From Flammeovirgaceae bacterium SG7u.111 (lineage in GTDB: Bacteria > Bacteroidota > Bacteroidia > Cytophagales > Flammeovirgaceae), in assembly GCA_034044135.1 (NCBI GenBank), contig CP139021.1, positions 6,215,635 to 6,279,634 on the forward strand: a DNA stretch of 64,000 bases. The letters are read 5' to 3'. Shown here piece after piece: positions 53,978 to 62,554 of the stretch. The notes beneath the pieces were generated by a model. It saw only the letters and a list, made by a program, of their open reading frames with translations, searched no databases and was not told where the DNA came from. A program made the position numbers and the translations under genes. How positions within the stretch are numbered: the stretch's first letter is position 1; the number at the start of each line of letters is the position of its first letter.

Positions 53978-54152
53978 TTTATCGAAATTATCCTTATACA
54001 GTATACCACAGATTTATTAGCAAATACAACTTACAAAGTAGTAAAGTAAAAAACAAATTAATTAAAGATTCCAATCACAACTTGTAACTATAGAATTCAT
54101 CCATCATTGTTCTTAAATTTTTCTTTTCTTTGAGAAACAGAAAGCAGCGAAC

Positions 54153-55085
54153 ATGAGCCCGGAAAGCCAACTAATTTGGGAAAGAGAAATAAAAGCCTTT
54201 AGAGATTACATAAAGCTAGAGCGATCGCTTACGCAAAATACCGTGGAGGCGTATTTGAGGGATATCAGCAAGCTAAAAGAGTTTTTGGAGCTGCATGCGA
54301 TTGATAAAATTCCTACACAAATTCAATCGCTCGACATTGAGCAGTTCCTTGTTTTCCTCTACGAACTCAACGTTTCGCCCTACACCCAAGCACGGATTTT
54401 ATCGGGACTGAAGGCTTTTTATAAATTTTTATACTTTGAAGATAAACTGACGGAAGACCCTACCAGCCTTATTTCCTCTCCCAAGCTCGACAGGAAATTG
54501 CCTGAAGTGCTGAGCGTGGAGGAAATTGACAAAATGACCGCTGCTATTGACCACAGCAAGCCCGAAGGAGCAAGAAACCGTGCGATTATTGAAACGCTAT
54601 ACAGCTCGGGGCTGCGGGTTTCGGAGTTGGTGAACTTGCAGATAAGCAACCTGTTTTTCGACCTCGGCTACATCCGTGTGTACGGCAAAGGCAGAAAAGA
54701 GCGACTAGTACCTATTGGCAGCGAAGCCATGAAATACGTGGAAATTTACATGAGCGAAGTGCGGAATAAAATAAAGATAAAAAGCGGAGAAGAAGATATG
54801 GTGTTTTTGGGAAGAAGGGGCGGAAGGCTCACCCGAGTAATGATTTTTTTGGTAGTGAAAGATCTTGCAGCCAAGGCGGGTATTCACAAAACGATAAGCC
54901 CGCATACTTTCAGGCATTCATTTGCCACCCACCTAGTAGAAGGCGGCGCAGACCTCCGAGCCGTGCAAGATATGCTGGGTCACGAATCCATCACCACTAC
55001 CGAAATATACACCCACCTCGATATGGATTACCTAAAATCCGTCATCCAAGATTTCCATCCGAGGAATGGGGGGGGAGGAATATGA
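54153..55085 (+). CDS. xerD: Site-specific tyrosine recombinase XerD
   Basis: Xer recombinases resolve chromosome dimers at dif during division. The 310-residue protein has an N-terminal SAM-like domain (about 1-100) and the catalytic domain with all expected residues: R155 (SSGLRVSEL), K179 (GKGRKERL), H251 and R254 (HTFRHSFATH), H277 (LGHESI) and Y286 (TEIYTHL). It ends QDFHPRNGGGGI, where most family members end near FHPR. An exact 25-base copy of its 3' end lies 1.9 kb downstream. No xerC is in the window, so the XerC/XerD assignment rests on general similarity. Confidence 0.92.
   Translation: MSPESQLIWEREIKAFRDYIKLERSLTQNTVEAYLRDISKLKEFLELHAIDKIPTQIQSLDIEQFLVFLYELNVSPYTQARILSGLKAFYKFLYFEDKLTEDPTSLISSPKLDRKLPEVLSVEEIDKMTAAIDHSKPEGARNRAIIETLYSSGLRVSELVNLQISNLFFDLGYIRVYGKGRKERLVPIGSEAMKYVEIYMSEVRNKIKIKSGEEDMVFLGRRGGRLTRVMIFLVVKDLAAKAGIHKTISPHTFRHSFATHLVEGGADLRAVQDMLGHESITTTEIYTHLDMDYLKSVIQDFHPRNGGGGI
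55046..55070 (+). repeat. 25-bp direct repeat, copy in xerD
   Basis: This stretch starts CCAAGATTTCCATCCGAG and ends GAATGGG. It is the part of xerD that encodes QDFHPRNG. The same 25 bases recur exactly at 56952-56976. Confidence 0.85.
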
Positions 55086-55279
55086 TCTGGCAGAAAGAAA
55101 AGGCATGCCTTGGCTCTACATTTTCGGTTCTTTATGATTTTACTTAATACCTTATCCGTCTAGTTGATGGATGATAGTTAACGGTTCGACGCTTCGGGGT
55201 TTAAAAGAAGTTAGAGGCTAGAAGTTGAAATAAAATGTGTTTTTTCAGCTTTGCCTTTTTCTCACCGCTAATCTTTTTT

Positions 55280-56365
55280 TCATATCTCAAAGGTCAATAA
55301 CTCTCCTGAGTTGGTTGATATTCCATATAACCTATTTTTGTTAGGCATTTTGGTTAAGCAAATGATTTCCTCGTCGAGCTTACAGCCTTTCACAAAATCA
55401 CCTTCCCAATCGTATATGAGTATTTTATTGCTGGATCCATCGCTGTATGGGTTTTCCTTGGTTTTCACCTTTCCCGAGTACAAGGCATATATATAATCTT
55501 CATCCACGTCTATTGTGGTAAAGCCCATTTGGTTTCCCATTTTCAATGCAGACCCCACACCTCCCCCTTCCCTAGTTGCTTCATATTTTACTGTACCATG
55601 CTGAATGCTATTAACCAACGCTAAGGTATCCTCCCTTAGCATGTATGTTTCCATTATAGGCGAGTACCAACAAACCCATACCACTTTATCTCCCATTGCC
55701 ATCGTACTCCCTTGGTAAGCCATAGACTTAAAAATATTTTCTGACTGGTCTTCTGGGTCAAAAGTATATTCGTATGCATAGTTAAATACACGGTCTTTAG
55801 TATCGTAAATACTCCATCGGTATCGGTCATTAAAAATCCCTTGCCCTATTATTCGGCTATTTCCTAGGCTTATATACTCTTTTCCAGAGTAGCTAAAAAA
55901 GCTCATTCCAGAAGGCCTGATCATGTCAATTTTTTTAGGGATATAGCCTTTAGGATCGTTCAGGCACGAATCTAGGTTATACCTCATTATAGCCCTCAAG
56001 CCAATATCATACACCTCAAAATAACCTTCGAGGGGACTCCGAACCAGCGAATAGGCCATAATTAGCTCGCCAACGCCCCTCCCCTTCATACCCGCCTCAC
56101 TGATCTCATTATTCCTCAGATTGACCAAGGTCAGGTAGCTATCAACTTTATCACTGAGTATGACAATACAAGAATCAAAAGCAATCATCCTGCTGCCGTC
56201 ACTGATGATCAACTGCTGATCTAAAGTGTCTGGAAGCACTTTTTCAGTCGTAGTATTTTCCAAAACTAGGTTATCAAAGCTTTCCGTAGTTTCAGGTTTA
56301 CTTGAACAGGATTGGCTGATAACCCATAGTATGAGAAGACTGAGTTTTTGTAATTGTATTTTCAT
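55280..56365 (-). CDS. BF3164-like six-bladed beta-propeller lipoprotein
   Basis: I chose the ATG at 56365, where a lipoprotein signal begins (LLILWVISQSC). The roughly 361-residue protein fits the BF3164-type (TolB-like) propeller family of Bacteroidota: LPDTLDQQLIISDGSRMIAFDSC, LVNLRNNEISEAGMKGRGVGEL, YDIGLRAIMRYN, then FTTIDVDEDYIYALYSG. Such proteins are often adjacent to a small secreted peptide, as here; the peptide gene lies about 100 bases upstream on the same strand. Function is unknown. Both genes lie between the xerD end and its 25-base copy. Confidence 0.82.
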   Translation of the reverse strand: MKIQLQKLSLLILWVISQSCSSKPETTESFDNLVLENTTTEKVLPDTLDQQLIISDGSRMIAFDSCIVILSDKVDSYLTLVNLRNNEISEAGMKGRGVGELIMAYSLVRSPLEGYFEVYDIGLRAIMRYNLDSCLNDPKGYIPKKIDMIRPSGMSFFSYSGKEYISLGNSRIIGQGIFNDRYRWSIYDTKDRVFNYAYEYTFDPEDQSENIFKSMAYQGSTMAMGDKVVWVCWYSPIMETYMLREDTLALVNSIQHGTVKYEATREGGGVGSALKMGNQMGFTTIDVDEDYIYALYSGKVKTKENPYSDGSSNKILIYDWEGDFVKGCKLDEEIICLTKMPNKNRLYGISTNSGELLTFEI

Positions 56366-56467
56366 TACCTGGTATTGGTATGCGTTCAAAAAAATATAGA
56401 CAATTGAAGAAACCAAACAGTTTTAATTAAGCCTGTTTGGTTTCTAGTGTAGATGTAGTTAAAAGGA

Positions 56468-56659
56468 CTATTCCTCTACAACTTCTTTCTTTCCTTTGAT
56501 TACTTGTCCGTCAGGAAATGTCAAGCATGTTCCAGAAGTTCCTCTACATATAGTTTCGCCAGGAGCATCAGCTTTTGCGTTGAAATTATGAAATATACCT
56601 AAAGTTAATGATGCTAAAAATGAAGCGCCGAATAAGTAACTTAATGCTTTTGTTTTCAT
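56468..56659 (-). CDS. Small secreted peptide with two cysteines (NVEALA-like)
   Basis: The 63-residue product has a signal-like N-terminus (about 1-30, LSYLFGASFLASLTLGIFH) and a short mature part with two cysteines (ETICRGTSGTCLTF) and a charged tail (GKKEVVEE). Size and CxxxxxxC layout recall the NVEALA-type peptides of Bacteroidota, which commonly precede a BF3164-like propeller gene; the canonical NVEALA word itself is replaced by NAKADA. The association is from memory. No exporter gene is adjacent. It may be a secreted signal or a modified peptide. Confidence 0.65.
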   Translation of the reverse strand: MKTKALSYLFGASFLASLTLGIFHNFNAKADAPGETICRGTSGTCLTFPDGQVIKGKKEVVEE

Positions 56660-56951
56660 GATTTAATTAGATTTAAAAGGGTTGATAAATGTGTAAATAA
56701 TTATATTACAATACACATTTAAAAAAACACAAAATACAGCTTGTTTTTTTTAAATTTTCGCAATTAAACTTAAGGTCTAAATATTTTTCAAGAAAGAGGA
56801 AACTCTGGCGCAAGTCTCTCGCTCGTGCCGAAATTACTTTTTAAGCATCCGCTTGAGTTGACCCCAAGCTAGCCTGTCAATTCATCTAGCCTCTTTACTC
56901 TCAATCCTAACTTTTCTATTACTCGGCTTAATCAAGTAATTTCATAAAGAG
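56660..56951. other. Spacer upstream of the small peptide gene
   Basis: AT-rich, gene-free DNA that should hold the promoter of the peptide gene. It contains a REP-like element at 56803-56830. I found no exact -33/-7 pair. Confidence 0.4.
56803..56830 (-). repeat. REP-like palindromic element, copy 2
   Basis: The reverse complement of this 28-base stretch reads CGGCACGAGCGAGAGACTTG and then CGCCAGAG, which matches the element at 45529-45556 except for a few bases. Confidence 0.6.
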
Positions 56952-56976
56952 CCAAGATTTCCATCCGAGGAATGGG
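56952..56976 (+). repeat. 25-bp direct repeat, copy downstream of the peptide cassette
   Basis: This is an exact copy of the xerD stretch at 55046-55070, in the same orientation. Read in the xerD frame it gives QDFHPRNG directly followed by TGA, a natural-looking end of xerD. Nothing else of xerD precedes it. Confidence 0.85.
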
Positions 56977-57001
56977 TGAATTCCTATTAATTCATCATCA
57001 A

Positions 57002-57032
57002 AAAAAGGACGGAGAATATCCCAGTCCTTTTT
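57002..57032 (-). terminator. Terminator of the 133-residue secreted protein gene
   Basis: AAAAAGGAC at 57002-57010 pairs with GTCCTTTTT at 57024-57032, and on the minus strand a T tract follows. It lies 20 bases past the stop of the gene ending at 57053. Confidence 0.75.
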
Positions 57033-57052
57033 ATCAACCACACCGTTTCCAA

Positions 57053-57454
57053 TTAATTGGAACTCCTTCGAGCTCGGAAGTTTTGTTTCAGCTCCTTTGT
57101 CATATCCTCCTGCATTTTGAGGTATGCCATGAACTGGTCTTCTGTCAACACTTTTTCCATTTCAGCGTTTTTGTCCTCGGATAAACTTTTTAGCTTTTGG
57201 AACTTTGAGACCTTGCTATCTTCGCTGTCTTTTAACGGCTCAATAGCTTCTGCATATTTCAAGTTGATTGCATAAACTTGCATTTCCAAATCACCTTCAA
57301 TGGCCAATTTTTCCACCATTTTCTCGGTCTGGATCTTTGCCCTTTCCTCAGGAGTTTTATCTTTTAGTTTTTCTACTGACTGAGCTTGTACTTGGAACAT
57401 AAAGAATAGACAAATTGCACTGATAAGAAATTTAATTGATTTCATGATTTTCAA
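57053..57454 (-). CDS. Secreted helical protein, Spy/CpxP-like size
   Basis: The 133-residue protein has a signal peptide (LISAICLFFMFQVQAQ, about 9-25) and a mature part predicted to be mostly alpha-helical and highly charged: KTPEERAKIQTEKMVEKLA, then EKVLTEDQFMAYLKMQEDMTKEL. This layout is common in small periplasmic Bacteroidota proteins of the Spy/CpxP or DUF4890 type, which can be chaperone-like. No direct evidence for activity is visible. An ATG at 57445 is an alternative start. Confidence 0.7.
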   Translation of the reverse strand: MKIMKSIKFLISAICLFFMFQVQAQSVEKLKDKTPEERAKIQTEKMVEKLAIEGDLEMQVYAINLKYAEAIEPLKDSEDSKVSKFQKLKSLSEDKNAEMEKVLTEDQFMAYLKMQEDMTKELKQNFRARRSSN

Positions 57455-57501
57455 TTTTAAATAAAGTTTGATTTAGTTTCCTTTCAGATAAAAGGAAAGT
57501 A

Positions 57502-58242
57502 TTACCACTGGATTGAATAAGTCGCACCACTTGCCATTACCAGCATACCTTGCCTATTGCCTAAGAACGTAAGTGTACCGCTATAGCTGAAGGTTGTCCC
57601 TGTTGAGGTTGCTCCAGAAATGGTTACTTCTACCGTTCCAGAAAGGATTTCGTATGTCAATTTATCTACTGCCAAATCAGCAGATTTTAAAGTGGTGGTG
57701 CTTGTGAATGAACTCTTGTTCCCGATTTTAGATGTTTGACTGCCTTGGTTTACAAATTCCAAGTTAAATAGCAGCTTACTGCTTGAAAAAGAAAGTCCTT
57801 CCACAGTAAGTGCACCAGTACGGGTGTCTGCTGAAGCTATTCTAGGAGCATCATAACTGGCTTGCCCTGTATAGTTGAAGCTGAATTGCTGAGGTGTGAA
57901 GTTGTTACAAGTGAGTGCATAATCCCAGCTAAGCGTATATTCATAAACGATGGTTGCGCCAGTGCTACTCGAGGCCGAAATAACGGTATCCATTGAAATA
58001 CCGCAATTGTCAATATTTTCTACAGTCATAGTAGATGCATCCTCTATTTGGACTACTACTCCTCCGCTTTCCGCCTCTACAGATTGGATCACTACCTCAG
58101 CCGCTTCCTCTTCTGAGATGATCATGGTGTCATCTAGGCTGTCCTCAGAGCAAGAAAACAGTAGGCTTCCAAAAGCAAAAGCCAAGATTGTTTTTGAAAT
58201 GAATTGATTGGATTTGAAGAAAAATGAATTACACTTTTTCAT
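57502..58242 (-). CDS. Uncharacterised lipoprotein, 246 residues
   Basis: A lipoprotein signal (FAFGSLLFSC) precedes a polar linker (SEDSLDDTMIISEEEAAE) and a domain of repeated short beta-strands rich in Ser, Thr and Gly (TIVYEYTLSWDYALTC, SFNYTGQASYDAPRI, GTTFSYSGTLTFLG). This suggests a beta-sandwich exposed at the outer membrane. I do not recognise a family. It is about 50 bases upstream of the secreted 133-residue gene on the same strand, and the two may form an operon. Confidence 0.68.
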   Translation of the reverse strand: MKKCNSFFFKSNQFISKTILAFAFGSLLFSCSEDSLDDTMIISEEEAAEVVIQSVEAESGGVVVQIEDASTMTVENIDNCGISMDTVISASSSTGATIVYEYTLSWDYALTCNNFTPQQFSFNYTGQASYDAPRIASADTRTGALTVEGLSFSSSKLLFNLEFVNQGSQTSKIGNKSSFTSTTTLKSADLAVDKLTYEILSGTVEVTISGATSTGTTFSYSGTLTFLGNRQGMLVMASGATYSIQW

Positions 58243-58432
58243 GGGTTCTTATTTAATTAAATTAAAGAGTTAAATAATGATATGACTAAGATGTAGGGTT
58301 TTCCAAAGCTGTGAAGGGCTTATCGGGGTGAAGCTGAAAAATGGAGGGGTGAACTAACTCGGATTGAGCGTGGAGAAAACTTGAGTGGAATTTCAAAAGA
58401 TGAGAGCTATAGCGCCCCCTCCTTTCAGTCGA

Positions 58433-59206
58433 TTATCCTTTATATCTCATTTTTCCTTTGAACAAGTCAATGAACCCTTTAAAATTCAACACTAACGGAT
58501 TATTGCTGATAAAACCTGTGGTAATACCATATTTCACCTTTTCGGTCTCAGGTTGATAAGTGCCGAATATCCTGTCCCAAATCAGCAGAACACCTCCAAA
58601 GTTTTTGTCGATGTACTGAGGATTGGAACCATGATGGACCCTGTGAGCGGATGGCGTATCTATCCAGCCTTCTATCGGTCCCAGCTTCCCAATGGCTTCA
58701 GTATGGAGGAAAAATTGGTAAAGCAAGTTCAGGGCATAACTGATCACAATGAAGTCTGGAGAAAAACCTGCCAGTGCTAAGGGCACAAAGAAAAGTGGGC
58801 TAATAATAGCCGAAAACCAATTTAGCCGATAGGCTGTAGTGAGGTTCATGAAAAGGCTGGAATGATGAATAAGGTGAAATGCCCAAAGCGGTTTCCAAAC
58901 ATGCGAGGCGCGGTGAAACCAGTAATAAATGAAATCAGCTAAAATAAACGTGGCGAGAAAAGTCCAAATATTTTTGGGGATATCGAACAGGGCAAGCTTG
59001 GTAAATGAGCCTAAAACCGCCAGTTGATAGCTTGCAAAAATAAATTTAGAAAATTGAAAGCCAAAAAGAATAGCGAGGTTGGTAAAGGTTTCTTTTATCT
59101 GGTACACTTTCTTATCTCTCCGCCAGCTCCAGGCAATTTCTAAAAGGATAAGTGTAACTAAAAACAACAACACGCTTCCTCTATACTGTGTAAGTTGGGT
59201 ATCCAT
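58433..59206 (-). CDS. Sterol desaturase/fatty acid hydroxylase family membrane protein
   Basis: The 257-residue protein has about four membrane helices and the di-iron histidine clusters of the family: HRASH (near 97), HLIHHS (near 113) and HRVHH (near 195), with a further His in FLHTE. Members hydroxylate or desaturate lipids. The nearest substrate cannot be read. It lies 100 bases after the LytTR regulator gene on the same strand and may be part of that operon. A second member of the family is at 62555-63472. Confidence 0.88.
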   Translation of the reverse strand: MDTQLTQYRGSVLLFLVTLILLEIAWSWRRDKKVYQIKETFTNLAILFGFQFSKFIFASYQLAVLGSFTKLALFDIPKNIWTFLATFILADFIYYWFHRASHVWKPLWAFHLIHHSSLFMNLTTAYRLNWFSAIISPLFFVPLALAGFSPDFIVISYALNLLYQFFLHTEAIGKLGPIEGWIDTPSAHRVHHGSNPQYIDKNFGGVLLIWDRIFGTYQPETEKVKYGITTGFISNNPLVLNFKGFIDLFKGKMRYKG

Positions 59207-59308
59207 ACGATTTCTTATTTAAGTGAAACATTGTATGGTGAATTTACCCAGAACGCTGCTGCCTTGCCTTTGGAAAAGAGGCGAAGCTGAAAAAATGAGG
59301 GGTGAACT

Positions 59309-60085
59309 TTAGGCGTTCATCCAAACCTTAAACTCAGGTGCTTTCGCCTTGCTAATCAAAATTTGCTCATTTGATTTTGGGGTGGTATTCACAATAAGCC
59401 TTCCATTAAAATAGAAATCAATATCCTGAATGGCTTTGCGGCAAACGATAAACTGACGATTGACCCTGAAGAAATGTGTAGGGTCTAGTTGCTGCTGAAG
59501 CTGCTCCAAGGTAAAGTCGATGATGTACTTATTGTGGTCACTTGTATATGCATACACTAGTTCATTTTCGGTATAAAACCAAGCAATTTTCCCCACATCC
59601 AACGGTAAAAGTTTTTCTCTGTGTTGCACCAAAAAAGACTTTTTAAAAGAACTTGGCCCTGCTTTCAGGTTTTCCATCAAGGTAATAAGTTCACTATAAT
59701 TTTGTAGAGCAGGTGTACTTATGGAAAGTTTCTTGAATTTAACTAGAGCTTCTTCCACTTCGTCTTCATCGTAAGGCTTAAGGATATAGCCAATTCCATT
59801 TGCCTTGAAAGCCTGGAGCGCATATTCATTGTAAGCCGTTAAGAAAATTACTGGCGGATCCACTTTTACCTTTTCGAAAATTTCAAACGAAAGCCCATCT
59901 GACAATCGGATATCCATAAATATCAGTGCGCATTGGCTTTGGTTAGCTTGCAGCCATTTTACCGAAGCAGCAACGCTTGGTAAAACGACCAACACTACTA
60001 TGTCTGGCTCGATAGATTGCAGGATATATTCAAGGTTTCTGGCGGTAGCGGGTTCATCCTCAACTATTACAACTTTTAATGGCAT
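59309..60085 (-). CDS. LytTR-family response regulator
   Basis: The 258-residue protein has a receiver (acceptor D58 in LIFMDIRLSDG, and a conserved Lys in YILKPYD) and a C-terminal LytTR domain (HFFRVNRQFIVCRKAIQDI). It is encoded 14 bases after the LytS kinase stop, so the two are a pair. It is closely related in layout to the regulator at 41574-42356. Its targets are unknown; the hydroxylase gene just downstream is a candidate. Confidence 0.93.
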   Translation of the reverse strand: MPLKVVIVEDEPATARNLEYILQSIEPDIVVLVVLPSVAASVKWLQANQSQCALIFMDIRLSDGLSFEIFEKVKVDPPVIFLTAYNEYALQAFKANGIGYILKPYDEDEVEEALVKFKKLSISTPALQNYSELITLMENLKAGPSSFKKSFLVQHREKLLPLDVGKIAWFYTENELVYAYTSDHNKYIIDFTLEQLQQQLDPTHFFRVNRQFIVCRKAIQDIDFYFNGRLIVNTTPKSNEQILISKAKAPEFKVWMNA

Positions 60086-60099
60086 GTTGGCTGGCTGTT

Positions 60100-61137
60100 T
60101 TATTGAGCAGTGGATAGTGGCAATTTAACGATAAAATCAGATTCATTTTTAACGATTTCAATTCCTTTGTGCAAAAGAATTTGAAATCGGTCATTCAAGT
60201 TAGCCAATCCTATCCCCGTGCCACTTTCAGGAAAGGGAACTGGCTGAAAGTTATTTTTTATCACCAAAAACCTGTTTTCTGTATAAATTCTTACCGTAAG
60301 CGGATTTTCCAATGATACAGCATTGTGCTTTGCTGCATTTTCCAGCAAGGGCTGCAATGACATATGGGGCAAATGGTTGCCCAACTCAATTTCGGGAATA
60401 TCTATCTGTAGCTGAAACCCCTTTTCATGACGCATTTTTAATAATTCCGCATACGATTTTAGCGCTTTTAATTCATCGGAAAGAAGCACCAAGTTTTGGT
60501 CTGATACCTGCAAAGAATACCGGAACACTTTAGATAAATGACTGATATACTGCTGTGCTTTGGGTGGGTCTTCCCTAACTATGCTTGAAAGGCTACTTAG
60601 GGCATTAAAGAAAAAATGAGGGTCTAACTGTCCTTTCAAAACTCCTAATTCTGCTTTTAGGTAAAGAGATTTCAACTGCTCGTTCTCTATATCTTTAGCC
60701 CTACTTTCTTCTACCAAAAGGTAAATCCTAATACCTATTAGAATAAGGGTAATACTCAGTAAAAAACGAAAGAAATACCCACCCACCAAGATAATGAAAT
60801 AGTCAAAGTTATTGAACAAATACCTTTGGGAAATGATACCTATAGCAGCAAAAATGAATACAGCCAATAGGTTGAGGGAAATTAGTGACAAATACTCTTG
60901 GAGGCTCCTCTTGCCTTTAAGGCGTTTCCACTCTTTTAAATTAAAAAATGTAATAAGGAGGCAAAAAAGGAAGTTGTAAAAAGCCTGATAAAAAGATTCA
61001 TACATGCCTATATTTGCTTTCGAAAAAGAGCCGGCTAAGAAGCTTTCTTTTGAAACAAGGATTCTCGGCAAATTGATGGCAAGGGCGATAAACAAGGAGC
61101 TATAAAAAGCTAATTTCTTTTCTGTAGTTGTATTCAT
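60100..61137 (-). CDS. LytS-type sensor histidine kinase
   Basis: The 345-residue protein has four membrane helices (about 10-30, 48-66, 84-104, 117-140) and a His_kinase domain with H174 in QLDPHFFFNALSSL. The N box reads LLENAAKHN and the G box TGIGLANLNDR. Unlike the LytS paralogue at 40467, all catalytic elements are present. On the minus strand TATTTTTG (61149-61156) fits a -7 box very close to the start, which would imply an almost leaderless transcript. Confidence 0.93.
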   Translation of the reverse strand: MNTTTEKKLAFYSSLFIALAINLPRILVSKESFLAGSFSKANIGMYESFYQAFYNFLFCLLITFFNLKEWKRLKGKRSLQEYLSLISLNLLAVFIFAAIGIISQRYLFNNFDYFIILVGGYFFRFLLSITLILIGIRIYLLVEESRAKDIENEQLKSLYLKAELGVLKGQLDPHFFFNALSSLSSIVREDPPKAQQYISHLSKVFRYSLQVSDQNLVLLSDELKALKSYAELLKMRHEKGFQLQIDIPEIELGNHLPHMSLQPLLENAAKHNAVSLENPLTVRIYTENRFLVIKNNFQPVPFPESGTGIGLANLNDRFQILLHKGIEIVKNESDFIVKLPLSTAQ

Positions 61138-61278
61138 CTTGCTAATGTCAAAAATAACGGATGAAAACAGTTAAGATAAAAGGCGAAGCTGAAAATTTGG
61201 GGAGTGAAGTCACTTGTGCAGAGGGTAAAGTCAAACGTTATTTCAATTGAAATGCCATAAATAGACGTCTTTAATTTC

Positions 61279-62385
61279 TCAACCCTCCTCCTTTTTTTCC
61301 TCCTCCCCCGTAGGTTTGCCTCTCCACCAAGTTGCTAGGGAAGAACCTGTAATATTCATGAGCGGGCCAAATACCGCTGGGGCAAGCCCGACCGTTGCCA
61401 CTTTACCCATTTCCAAGGCGATGCCCGAAGCCAAGCCCCCATTTTGCAGCCCAACTTCTAGGGCAACGGTTCGGCAAGAACGTTCGTCCATTTTGAAAAG
61501 GCGACATGCCCAATACCCCAAAAAATACCCCATCGTATTATGGAGAAATGCTGCTAATATCAGTGTTAAGCCTATGGTAAGCAAGCTATCACGCCCTTCG
61601 GCGGTAATGATAGTAATAATCACCGCTATGCCTCCCATAGAGATTATTGGCATGGCATTGTCAAGCCATTTTGCCCTTCCGTGGGCTATCTTATTGAAGG
61701 CTAAGCCGGCAACAATAGGAAAAATCACCATTTTCATAATACTCCACATCATTCCCAAAAAGTCGATGGGGACGAATTGTCCTGCAAAGAGTTTCATGAG
61801 CAAAGGGGTGGTAAAAGGAGCTAATAAAGTTGCCACAGCAGTGAGTGTAACAGACAAGGCAAGGTTTGCCTTGGAAATATACGCCATCACATTGGAAGCT
61901 AAGCCACTGGGCGAGGAACCAACCAACACAATTCCTGCCGCTATTTCAGGAGGAAACCCAAATAGAGTAGCGATGCTCACCCCTACAATCGGCATGATGG
62001 TAAACTGGCAAAAAACACCTATAATCACACCCTTCGGCATTTTAATAACCCCTGCAAAATCTTTCAAACTCATCTGCGAGCCCATCCCAAACATTATGAG
62101 CTGGAGCAGGGGGACGATGAGCACTGTCAGCTCAAAACCGTTGATCTCCCTAAAATAGGCAGGGTAATACATGGAAGCTGTTACAGCGGCAAAAATCAGA
62201 ATGGTAAAAGCAAAACCTTTCAAGGTTTCGTAGCCCCGAAAACCAAGGGCAAGTGCGAGAAAAAAGGTGATAAGAAAGGGCCCTGCGGTGGGATAATCGC
62301 CCATTATCATAAATACGATGCTGGCAAGGAGACAAAGAATAGCCACTCCAAGGGCTACTTTATAGATTGGTTTCGGAATTTTCAT
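61279..62385 (-). CDS. Bile acid:sodium symporter (BASS) family transporter
   Basis: The 368-residue protein has about ten hydrophobic segments. The family words are MFGMGSQMSLKDFAGV, GVFCQFTIMPIVG and GSSPSGLASNVMAYISKANLALSVTLT, the last forming the substrate/sodium crossing region. BASS proteins import organic anions such as bile acids, pyruvate or pantothenate with sodium. The substrate here cannot be inferred. It is a separate transcription unit from the kinase gene. Confidence 0.9.
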   Translation of the reverse strand: MKIPKPIYKVALGVAILCLLASIVFMIMGDYPTAGPFLITFFLALALGFRGYETLKGFAFTILIFAAVTASMYYPAYFREINGFELTVLIVPLLQLIMFGMGSQMSLKDFAGVIKMPKGVIIGVFCQFTIMPIVGVSIATLFGFPPEIAAGIVLVGSSPSGLASNVMAYISKANLALSVTLTAVATLLAPFTTPLLMKLFAGQFVPIDFLGMMWSIMKMVIFPIVAGLAFNKIAHGRAKWLDNAMPIISMGGIAVIITIITAEGRDSLLTIGLTLILAAFLHNTMGYFLGYWACRLFKMDERSCRTVALEVGLQNGGLASGIALEMGKVATVGLAPAVFGPLMNITGSSLATWWRGKPTGEEEKKEEG

Positions 62386-62468
62386 ATTTCAATGAGTTGA
62401 AAGTTACTACCCAATGATACTTCAAAGCAAGAAAGTAGTCAAGCGAGAGTTTGGAAACTTTTTATCAT

Positions 62469-62492
62469 ATGAATAAATAATCATATATTCAT
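62469..62492. promoter_or_regulatory. Palindrome in the divergent promoter region
   Basis: ATGAATA at 62469-62475 and TATTCAT at 62486-62492 form an inverted repeat between the divergent transporter and hydroxylase genes. It may be an operator for either. No regulator is assigned. Confidence 0.25.
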
Positions 62493-62554
62493 GAACGATT
62501 GGTTTTGACAGACTGTTTAGATGAAAACAACAACTAAAAAACTCATCTCGACTG

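Noticed and set aside
61316-62158. 280-codon plus-strand open frame antisense to the BASS transporter
   Set aside because: The complementary strand encodes a clear membrane transporter; the antisense product is a Pro/Lys/Ile-rich shadow without domain features.
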